Of a stretch of DNA of 10,584 nucleotides, positions 1 to 4,692 are shown one piece after another. The stretch's first letter is position 1. Each line of letters starts with the position of its first letter. The notes beneath the pieces are model-generated. The model worked only from the letters and a program-made list of their open reading frames with translations. It ran no database searches and had not been told where the DNA came from. A program made the translations under genes and the position numbers. Location of the stretch: assembly GCA_001787465.1 (NCBI GenBank), contig MFXJ01000111.1, positions 12,818 to 23,401 on the forward strand. The letters are read 5' to 3'. This DNA is from Candidatus Peregrinibacteria bacterium RIFOXYB2_FULL_32_7 (GTDB lineage: Bacteria > Patescibacteriota > Gracilibacteria > UBA1369 > GWF2-33-10).

Positions 1-1
1 T

Positions 2-55
2 TTTGATTTTTGGAATAATGAAAAAGATGATATATATCAAAAATTTTATAAATAA
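2..55 (+). CDS. C-terminal end of an antitoxin gene (partial, 5' end outside window)
   Basis: The frame starting at base 2 is open from the window edge and reads FDFWNNEKDDIYQKFYK before TAA at 53-55. A tail of the kind 'FW-N-E-x-D-x-IY' is typical of short antitoxins encoded just before PemK/MazF-type toxins, where it follows an N-terminal DNA-binding domain and wraps the toxin. Only 17 residues are visible, so the DNA-binding fold cannot be assigned. The stop lies 10 nt before the toxin start, as expected for a co-transcribed antitoxin-toxin pair. The identification rests on this tail and the position; the frame could still be another upstream protein. Confidence 0.6.
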   Translation, partial: FDFWNNEKDDIYQKFYK

Positions 56-65
56 TTTTTAAATT

Positions 66-389
66 ATGAACTTTGAAAAAGGCGATATTGTTTTAGTTCC
101 ATTCCCATTTACGGATTTAAGCTCTGTTAAAACTAGACCGGCTTTAGTAATTTATTCAAAATATAGTTCTCAGGATTTAATTTTGCTGGCAATTAGTTCT
201 CAAAAATCAGGACTGGCAGAGTCCGTTTTAGAAAGTAAAGATTTAAAAAATGGAATTTTACCAGTTAAATCATATGTAAAATATACGAAAATTACTATTT
301 TATACAAAGGTTTAGTAAAGAAAAAAGTCGCAAGCTTAAAAAAAAGTGTTATAAATGAAATAATAAATTTGCTTAAAGGGGAATTATAA
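66..389 (+). CDS. PemK/MazF-family endoribonuclease toxin
   Basis: This 107-residue protein has the length and N-terminal signature of the PemK/MazF (CcdB-fold) toxins. Residues 5-15 read KGDIVLVPFPF, followed by TDLSS and KTRPALVI (22-29), then the ISSQ strand (43-46). In this family the Arg of the RPAL loop and the Ser/Thr of the following strand lie at the RNA-cleaving site, and both are kept. The C-terminal part (residues 85-105) is a Lys-rich helix, consistent with the usual last helix. The family acts in the cytoplasm as sequence-specific mRNA interferases, neutralised by a partner antitoxin. That partner is probably the partial frame ending at base 55. The ATG at 66 is the only start that keeps the family N-terminus; no Shine-Dalgarno sequence is visible, so translation may be coupled to the antitoxin. 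There is no sign of decay. Confidence 0.88.
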   Translation: MNFEKGDIVLVPFPFTDLSSVKTRPALVIYSKYSSQDLILLAISSQKSGLAESVLESKDLKNGILPVKSYVKYTKITILYKGLVKKKVASLKKSVINEIINLLKGEL

Positions 390-396
390 TTTTTTG

Positions 397-425
397 TTGA
401 TTCTGGTTTTTTTGTATGTTAAAAT
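397..425 (+). promoter_or_regulatory. Predicted sigma-70-type promoter of the AbrB/RelE module
   Basis: TTGATT (397-402) and TAAAAT (420-425) are separated by 17 nt, matching 4/6 and 5/6 bases of the -35 and -10 consensus. A TG at 417-418 gives an extended -10 (TGtTAAAAT). Transcription would start near 432, giving a ~40-nt leader before the antitoxin ATG at 471. The start point falls inside the inverted repeat at 427-445. No terminator hairpin is seen between the first toxin stop (389) and this promoter, so read-through from the first module is also possible. Confidence 0.5.
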
Positions 426-426
426 T

Positions 427-454
427 AGTATAGAAATTCTATACTTTCTAGAAA
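427..454 (+). promoter_or_regulatory. Perfect inverted repeat, candidate autoregulatory operator
   Basis: AGTATAGAA (427-435) and TTCTATACT (437-445) are exact reverse complements around one central A. The adjoining TTTCTAGAAA (445-454) is a second perfect 10-bp palindrome that shares the last T. Together they cover the expected transcription start and end 16 nt before the antitoxin ATG. AbrB-type antitoxins bind DNA as dimers on such palindromes and repress their own operon, with the toxin acting as co-repressor. That is family knowledge; binding here is inferred. The repeat is not followed by a U-tract, which argues against a terminator. Confidence 0.6.
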
Positions 455-470
455 ATATAACTTTATCTCT

Positions 471-719
471 ATGGATACGATTGTGCCTTTGAAATTATTT
501 GGAAAAGGACAAATTACTTTACCAAAATTTTGGCGAGATAAATATGATACTGATAATTTTATTGCTGAAGAAACAGCGCAAGGTTTGTTGATTAAACCTT
601 TGGTCAAAGTTAATTATTATGAATTAAGTGATGATAATTTTGGGCTTAATTTTCCTACTGGGATTGAGGCAGGAGAACTTTTAAAGAAATTAAAAAAAAT
701 GAATGGAAAATTATCTTAA
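471..719 (+). CDS. AbrB/SpoVT-type antitoxin of a RelE-family module
   Basis: An 82-residue protein whose residues 4-44 form a SpoVT-AbrB swapped-hairpin DNA-binding domain. It shows the hallmark KGQITLPKFWRDKY (12-25), then NFIAEETAQGLLIKPL (29-44), where the long loop is followed by the final strand. The ~38-residue tail (45-82) is the expected toxin-binding part, ending in a Lys-rich helix. The protein should act as a dimer in the cytoplasm, binding the palindrome just upstream and the toxin encoded next. The ATG at 471 gives the family-typical spacing of about ten residues before the KGQIT motif. The gene overlaps the toxin gene by 17 nt in another frame, the classic arrangement for coupled expression. 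No Shine-Dalgarno sequence is evident. Confidence 0.88.
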   Translation: MDTIVPLKLFGKGQITLPKFWRDKYDTDNFIAEETAQGLLIKPLVKVNYYELSDDNFGLNFPTGIEAGELLKKLKKMNGKLS

Positions 720-936
720 ATTTTTGCAAAAATTGCCAATTAATTTGAGATTAAAAGTAATTAATTACCTTGAAAAGATTGTAAAAAATGATTTAAAAAA
801 TTTAGATATTAAAGCTTTAAAAGGAACTAATATTTTTTATCGTTGCCGAGTTGGTAAAATTAGAATAATTTTTGAAAAAAAAGAAGAAGTGAATATAATT
901 TATGATATTGGATTTAGAGGAGATATTTATAAATAA
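703..936 (+). CDS. RelE/ParE-superfamily toxin (probable mRNA interferase)
   Basis: A 77-residue basic protein with the compact RelE/ParE layout. It has two N-terminal helices (residues 3-33, LPINLRLKVINYLEKIV), the link LDIKALKG (34-41), then the beta-hairpin FYRCRVGKIRIIFEKK (45-60), a last strand VNIIYDIGFRG (63-73) and the usual terminal D-x-YK (74-77). The Arg residues of the hairpin and FRGDIYK end correspond to the RNA-contacting basic residues of RelE-like toxins. It is at the short end of the family (usually 80-100 residues) but looks complete. The start ATG at 703 lies inside the antitoxin gene, so translation is probably coupled. A ParE-type gyrase poison cannot be excluded from sequence alone, but the kept C-terminal Tyr-Lys favours a ribosome-dependent RNase. 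Confidence 0.85.
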   Translation: MENYLKFLQKLPINLRLKVINYLEKIVKNDLKNLDIKALKGTNIFYRCRVGKIRIIFEKKEEVNIIYDIGFRGDIYK

Positions 937-970
937 TCTTTATTTTCATACTATTTTTCTGATTATTTTC

Positions 971-999
971 TTGGAATTTGAAAGGATTTGTGATAAAAT
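971..999 (+). promoter_or_regulatory. Predicted promoter of the duplicated-module protein
   Basis: TTGGAA (971-976) and TAAAAT (994-999) are spaced by 17 nt, in the 98-nt gap after the RelE-type toxin. Transcription would begin near 1006, leaving ~29 nt before the ATG at 1035. The match is moderate (4/6 and 5/6) in very AT-rich DNA, where such boxes arise by chance. The gap holds no other recognisable element and no hairpin with a T-tract. Confidence 0.35.
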
Positions 1000-1034
1000 A
1001 TCATGATTTATTGTAATTAAAATAAAATTTTTAT

Positions 1035-1439
1035 ATGTCATCTAATAAAGAAGTTCAAAAAATCCCACTACAATCTGAAATTTTGAAACAAGATAAACAG
1101 GATATTATTGATATGTTTAATGAGCAATTTCCTGATTGTGATCCTAAGAAAAAAGAAATTTTCGTTAAACTTTTAAATAGAATTGAGGATCAGGATACCA
1201 TGGATTATTTATATGATTCTTTTGAGTATAAATATGAAGAAAATTCAGGTGATGTTGATGGATGGTTATATGCGCTTGCTTATGAATTTGATACGAAAAT
1301 TTTACGTGAGATTGGTGTTTCTTCAGATTTTGTTGAAAGTATTCAACAAGATAAAATTACAGAGCGACGTAAATTAGAGCAGTCTTTACAAGAAAAAGAT
1401 TTAAAAAATGCTGATAAAATATTGAAAAATTTTGTATAA
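1035..1439 (+). CDS. Uncharacterised acidic helical protein, N-terminal fragment with first module copy
   Basis: A 134-residue soluble protein rich in Glu, Asp, Lys and Gln, predicted by eye to be mostly helical. The ATG at 1035 is the first start after the toxin gene. After a polar leader (1-27), residues 28-118 form the first copy of the module: a Leu/Ile helix (EIFVKLLNRIEDQD, 41-54), a GDVDGW turn (72-77), and a LREIGVSSDFVESIQQDK segment (90-107). The last residues LKNADKILKNFV run straight into TAA, beyond which the same frame stays open. Taken alone it is a complete small ORF; in context it is probably the first part of a longer protein. It follows the two toxin-antitoxin modules but shares no recognisable toxin or antitoxin motif. 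Function is unknown. Confidence 0.6.
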   Translation: MSSNKEVQKIPLQSEILKQDKQDIIDMFNEQFPDCDPKKKEIFVKLLNRIEDQDTMDYLYDSFEYKYEENSGDVDGWLYALAYEFDTKILREIGVSSDFVESIQQDKITERRKLEQSLQEKDLKNADKILKNFV

Positions 1440-2012
1440 AAGCCTGACAATAAAAAAGCTTATATTAAAGCCGCTTATAATGTGGAAAGTTTGCAAGAAA
1501 AAGGCTATAAATTTGAAGGCTATGAAGTGACTAGTTTTTCTAATTCTTATCATTTCAAAAAAGATGATCAGTCAAAGTATGTATGGTTTGCTGACGGAGA
1601 AATGACTGATTACATGAGACAAATAACAACAGAAAAATTAAATGCTGTTGATAAATTAAGTTCTATTAAAATTTTACGAAAAAATATAGAAACTAAGCTA
1701 AATGAATATGCTGACTTTTATAGAGAATTGAATATTGATATTAAGTCACAGGTTGATATATTGATTCGTTTAATTCAGGAAGTTGATGATCCTAAGCTTT
1801 TAGCTGGAGTTGATAAAAATATGGAAAAAAATATGCAAAAAATAAAAAATGATGAGGGTGATTTGGTAGATGGATTAAATGAGCTTATTGGCGATTTGTC
1901 ATTTGCTTCTCATTTAGGAACAGAGGAATTACACGATTTAGGTGTTTCTAATACAATGATTGATGCTGTTAAAAATAACAGAGGAGAATTGGCACTTATA
2001 GAAGAAAATTTT
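1116..2012 (+). repeat. Two diverged copies of a ~90-residue coding module (1116-1388 and 1716-2012)
   Basis: The two copies align over their whole length at protein level. FVKLLNRIED matches [17 protein letters not shown] matches [26 protein letters not shown] matches [18 protein letters not shown], with conservative changes between. The second copy has small insertions of about 2, 1 and 3 residues. The DNA copies are too diverged to be a recent duplication. They flank the in-frame TAA at 1437-1439, one copy on each side. Confidence 0.7.
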
Positions 2013-2138
2013 CCGCCGGAATATAATAATCAAAAAGACGATATGTCTCACGCTAGGGAGCTCATACAATCTAAAATAGATGAAATAGCTAAAGGATCTA
2101 TAGATGAAATGACTAAAAAACTTACTGTTGATTTTTAA
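1482..2138 (+). CDS. Uncharacterised helical protein, C-terminal fragment with second module copy
   Basis: A 218-codon reading frame starting at GTG 1482, the first possible start after the in-frame stop; the next in-frame ATG is at 1602. The beginning ([18 protein letters not shown] and on to about residue 40) has an alternating, aromatic, strand-like pattern unlike the rest. A helical stretch follows, and residues 79-177 form the second module copy, with [12 protein letters not shown] (92-103), GDLVDGL (126-132) and [18 protein letters not shown] (150-167). The tail is a charged helix (189-213). There is no signal peptide or membrane segment. The lack of a ribosome binding site before the GTG, and open frame upstream, suggest it was once the C-terminal part of the preceding ORF's product. 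It overlaps ribBA tail-to-tail by 4 nt. Function is unknown. Confidence 0.6.
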   Translation: MESLQEKGYKFEGYEVTSFSNSYHFKKDDQSKYVWFADGEMTDYMRQITTEKLNAVDKLSSIKILRKNIETKLNEYADFYRELNIDIKSQVDILIRLIQEVDDPKLLAGVDKNMEKNMQKIKNDEGDLVDGLNELIGDLSFASHLGTEELHDLGVSNTMIDAVKNNRGELALIEENFPPEYNNQKDDMSHARELIQSKIDEIAKGSIDEMTKKLTVDF

Positions 2139-3334
2139 ATCCCATTTAGCAAATGTCCCAGTTTTTCTTTCTTGGTTTTTAAATAATTTTTGTTTTTGTG
2201 ATTGGCTTTGATTTCTATTGGAATTCTTTCCGTGATTTTTATTCCGTAACCTTCAAGTCCTACTACTTTTGTGGGATTATTTGTCATTAATTTGATAGTG
2301 GAAAGCTTAAGATCAGCAAGAATTTGCGCGCCAATGCCGTAGGTTCTTAAATCAGCTTTGAATCCAAGCATTTCATTTGCTTGCACCGTATCATAACCTT
2401 TGTCTTGCAGGGCATAAGCTTTCAATTTATTCAAAAGTCCAATACCTCTTCCTTCTTGGCGCATATAAAGAAGAATTCCTAAGCCTTTTTTTTCAATTGT
2501 TTGTAAAGCAAGTTCTAGTTGTGCTCGACAATCGCATCTCATTGATCCGAAGCAGTCTCCAGTCAAACATTCTGAATGGACTCGAACCAAGACGTTTTTT
2601 TTGCCTTTGATGTTTCCTTTTATAATTGCTAAATGCTCTTTATTATCAATTGAATTTGAATAACCAATAAGTCTAAAATTTCCAAATTTTGTCGGAAAAG
2701 GAATTTCTACTTCTTCTTGTATTAATGTTTCTTTTTTATTTCTATATTCAATTAAATCTTTGATAGAAATAATTTTAAGATTATGTTTTTTGGCAAAATT
2801 TTCTAAATCACGAAGTCTAGCCATTTCGCCATCTTCCTTGGTAATCTCGCAAATAACCCCAACTGGTCTTAGTCCTGCGAGTTTGCATAAATCAACAGCG
2901 GCTTCAGTATGGCCGGCTCGGACAAGAACGCCTCCATTTCTAGCAATGATTGGGAAAATATGGCCTGGACGTGAAAAATCATCTGCTTTCGCACTATTTC
3001 CTGTTAAGGCGGTAATTGTTTTAGTCCTGTCTGAAGCTGAAATTCCTGTTGTTGTGGCTTTTTTTACATCAATTGATACGCTGAAATTGGTTCTTTTTTG
3101 ATCGGTATTTTTACTTACCATTGGATCAAGTTTTAATCTTTGCGCAATTTTTTCGTCTATTGGAGCGCAGATTAGTCCGCGTCCTTCGCGAGCCATGAAA
3201 TTAATGGCCTCTTTGCTGACTTTTTCTCCAGCCATAATTAGATCGCCTTCGTTCTCTCGGTCTTCATCATCAACAACAATAATCATTTTACCAGATTTGA
3301 GATCGGAAATGGCGGATTTGATAGAAGAAAACAT
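2135..3334 (-). CDS. ribBA: Bifunctional 3,4-dihydroxy-2-butanone-4-phosphate synthase / GTP cyclohydrolase II
   Basis: This 399-residue protein carries both first-step enzymes of riboflavin synthesis. The N-terminal half (about 1-200) is the RibB domain, which makes dihydroxybutanone phosphate from ribulose 5-phosphate: it has the acidic Mg-binding loop [11 protein letters not shown] (22-32), RPGHIFP (122-128), GHTEA (141-145) and [12 protein letters not shown] (162-173). The C-terminal half (about 205-399) is the RibA domain, opening the imidazole ring of GTP: the zinc cysteines are C256, C267 and C269 in SECLTGD...RCDC, followed by RQEGRGIGL (292-300), [10 protein letters not shown] (307-316) and MTNNPTK (350-356). 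All key residues I can check are kept and the length is normal for the fusion. No other rib gene is in the window, and the 95-nt leader region is too short and lacks the FMN riboswitch consensus. The stop overlaps the neighbouring unknown gene by 4 nt. Confidence 0.97.
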   Translation of the reverse strand: MFSSIKSAISDLKSGKMIIVVDDEDRENEGDLIMAGEKVSKEAINFMAREGRGLICAPIDEKIAQRLKLDPMVSKNTDQKRTNFSVSIDVKKATTTGISASDRTKTITALTGNSAKADDFSRPGHIFPIIARNGGVLVRAGHTEAAVDLCKLAGLRPVGVICEITKEDGEMARLRDLENFAKKHNLKIISIKDLIEYRNKKETLIQEEVEIPFPTKFGNFRLIGYSNSIDNKEHLAIIKGNIKGKKNVLVRVHSECLTGDCFGSMRCDCRAQLELALQTIEKKGLGILLYMRQEGRGIGLLNKLKAYALQDKGYDTVQANEMLGFKADLRTYGIGAQILADLKLSTIKLMTNNPTKVVGLEGYGIKITERIPIEIKANHKNKNYLKTKKEKLGHLLNGI

Positions 3335-3355
3335 TTTTTATATAATTAACCTCTA

Positions 3356-3384
3356 TTTACATTATGCCTTCAAATATTTATAAT
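3356..3384 (+). promoter_or_regulatory. Predicted sigma-70-type promoter of pyrB
   Basis: TTTACA (3356-3361) matches the -35 consensus at 5/6 and TATAAT (3379-3384) matches the -10 exactly, with the optimal 17-nt spacer. This is the best promoter in the window. Transcription would start near 3391 and leave a leader of about 39 nt before the pyrB ATG, too short for a full attenuator. The boxes interlock with the predicted ribBA promoter on the other strand. Confidence 0.7.
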
Positions 3385-3389
3385 GAAAA
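3361..3389 (-). promoter_or_regulatory. Predicted promoter of ribBA
   Basis: Read on the minus strand, TTTTCA (3389-3384) and CATAAT (3366-3361) are spaced by 17 nt and match 4/6 and 5/6 of the consensus. Transcription would start near 3354, with a leader of about 20 nt to the ATG. An AGAGG (3355-3351) lies 16 nt before the start codon, too far and too close to the RNA end to be a convincing ribosome binding site. Weaker than the pyrB promoter whose boxes it shares. Confidence 0.4.
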
Positions 3390-3429
3390 GGGTATTCTCC
3401 GCAATGTTTAACCTGTTAATTCGCTAAAA

Positions 3430-4365
3430 ATGCAATTGCCTTTTAAACACCTCCTTGAAACTAATCAATTTAATCCTGAGGTTTTGAGGTTTTTATTTGA
3501 GGAAAGTCGGAATATGGAAGGAATTTTTGAAAAAGGTGGAAATCAAATTATGAAAGGCAAAATTTTGGCTACTCTTTTTTGGGAACCATCAACTAGAACT
3601 CGTTTTAGTTTTGAAACGGCGATGTTGAAATTAGGCGGACAGGTAATTTCAAATTTTTCTATGGGGCAGAGTTCTTCTATTACCAAAGGAGAAACTTTGG
3701 AAGATACCGCTAGAACAATTTCTTGTTTTGTGGATATTATCGCAATGAGGCATCATCAACAAGGAGCAGTAGCTGAGTTTACAAAAGGGTCATCTGCGCC
3801 GGTTATTAATGCTGGTGATGGGGCGGGGGATCATCCGACTCAAGGACTTTTAGATATATATACGATTTGGAAATGGCGGAAATTTGAAAATTTTGAAAAA
3901 GCTTTTGGCAATTTAACTATTGGAATGATTGGAGATCTAAAAAATAGCCGAGTTGTTCATGCACAACTGCAACTTTTGAAATTTTTTAAACCAAAATTTA
4001 TTCTCGTTTCGCCAAATGCTTTGAGAATGCCGGAAGTTTATTTGAATATGTTGAAAGATTATGATTGCGAATATGAAGAGACGGAAGATTTGGAAAGCGT
4101 AATTTCTGATTTTGATGTTTTGTCTGATACAAGAATTCAACAGGAAAGATTTGAAAACAGAGAGGAATTTGAAAAATATCGGACTTTTTATCAAATTGGA
4201 AATAAAATCATGAAGAAAGCCAAAAAAGATATGATTGTGATAGCGCCTTTACCTAGATTCGGTGAGCTTCTTCCTGAATTTGATTCGGATCCAAGAGCGA
4301 AATATTTTGAGCAGGTAAAAAATGGGGTGGCTTTGAGAATGGGGTTGATAAAGGGAATGTGCTAA
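3430..4365 (+). CDS. pyrB: Aspartate carbamoyltransferase, catalytic chain
   Basis: A 311-residue enzyme of pyrimidine synthesis, joining carbamoyl phosphate and aspartate to N-carbamoylaspartate in the cytoplasm. The carbamoyl-phosphate site is intact: STRTR (54-58), the loop Lys in TKGETL (85-90), MRH (106-108), and HPTQ (135-138). The aspartate site has R174 (NSRVVHA), R235 in DTRIQQER (233-240) and the APLPR loop (272-276) with the Leu-Pro pair. Length equals the usual catalytic subunit. Two small oddities stand out: the segment before R235 reads VLSDTR, where the E. coli enzyme has LYMTR, and the loop is APLPR instead of HPLPR. There is no pyrI regulatory gene or other pyr gene beside it. 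The ATG at 3430 has no Shine-Dalgarno sequence. The stop is 1 nt from the stop of the convergent RHS gene, with no room for a terminator between them. Confidence 0.96.
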   Translation: MQLPFKHLLETNQFNPEVLRFLFEESRNMEGIFEKGGNQIMKGKILATLFWEPSTRTRFSFETAMLKLGGQVISNFSMGQSSSITKGETLEDTARTISCFVDIIAMRHHQQGAVAEFTKGSSAPVINAGDGAGDHPTQGLLDIYTIWKWRKFENFEKAFGNLTIGMIGDLKNSRVVHAQLQLLKFFKPKFILVSPNALRMPEVYLNMLKDYDCEYEETEDLESVISDFDVLSDTRIQQERFENREEFEKYRTFYQIGNKIMKKAKKDMIVIAPLPRFGELLPEFDSDPRAKYFEQVKNGVALRMGLIKGMC

Positions 4366-4366
4366 A

Positions 4367-4692
4367 TTAATCATCAATCTCATAATCATGTTGGATATCA
4401 TTAATCCAATTTTTAACATTATTGTAATCTTCTCCTTTTAAATCTTTTAATCCTGCTTCTGCTAAATCTAAGAGTTTTGGAATGATTTCATCGGCATTTT
4501 TTTCCATTTCTTTTCCTATTTCTATGATTTTTTGATTATTAGTTAAGATTCCAAGTATTAGAAGTTTTTCACCTGTATTTCCCCATTTTATAAAACCATA
4601 TGCTCCACCAATTGCACTCATTGTTGCTCCTAAATCTATTCCAATTTCTATGGCAATATCTATCATTTCTTCAATATCACCGCCATTCCATA
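4367..4692 (-). other. Variable C-terminal tip of the RHS protein, unrecognised
   Basis: About 108 residues after DPLGL. They begin with WNGGDIEEMIDIAIEIGIDL, then a Gly/Ala/Ile-rich stretch (GATMSAIGGAYGFIKWG), two amphipathic helices (LTNNQKIIEIGKEMEKNADE and IIPKLLDLAEAGLKDL), and an acidic end (INDIQHDYEIDD). I see no nuclease, deaminase, ADP-ribosyltransferase or peptidase signature. It could be a membrane-active tip, a small structural cap or an unknown toxin. No immunity gene follows. Confidence 0.55.

Larger units (their letters stand above)
1035..2138 (+). pseudogene. Uncharacterised duplicated-module protein, one frame interrupted by an in-frame TAA
   Basis: Both ORFs here lie in the same frame: codon 135 (1437-1439) is TAA, and codons 136 to 367 continue open to TAA at 2136-2138. 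The 14 codons between the stop and the next usable start (GTG 1482) read KPDNKKAYIKAAYN, which looks like ordinary protein. No Shine-Dalgarno sequence precedes 1482. Each side carries one copy of a diverged ~90-residue module, and read through it would be a coherent two-module protein of about 367 residues. The simplest reading is a recent nonsense change; TAA is one step from Lys, Gln, Glu, Leu, Ser or Tyr codons. Alternatives are read-through, a sequencing error, or two genes. No signal peptide, membrane segment or enzyme motif is visible, and I do not recognise the family. Confidence 0.55.

Noticed and set aside
425..607. Minus-strand ORF of 60 codons over the AbrB-type gene
   Set aside because: It lies fully opposite a well-supported gene and its promoter region, and has no family-like sequence.
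1183..1377. Plus-strand ORF of 64 codons inside 1035-1439
   Set aside because: It is an out-of-frame shadow, rich in Ile/Met/Leu as expected from AT-rich shifted reading; the module repeat supports the other frame.
1437..1439. Recoded stop codon through an alternative genetic code
   Set aside because: The known CPR variant code reassigns UGA, not UAA, and TAA ends every other gene here.
2760..3101. Plus-strand ORFs (also 2377-2610 and 3195-3383) opposite ribBA
   Set aside because: ribBA is unambiguous on the other strand with all motifs intact; these are antisense shadows.
3408..3419. Short dyad TTAAC-CT-GTTAA in the pyrB leader as an operator
   Set aside because: Only 5-bp arms in AT-rich DNA, easily due to chance, and no regulator is known to link to it.
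3335..3429. FMN riboswitch upstream of ribBA
   Set aside because: The whole intergenic region is 95 nt and shared with a divergent promoter; none of the conserved FMN-element segments is present.
4366..4366. Terminator between pyrB and the RHS gene
   Set aside because: The stops are 1 nt apart and no hairpin with a T-tract is apparent around the junction.
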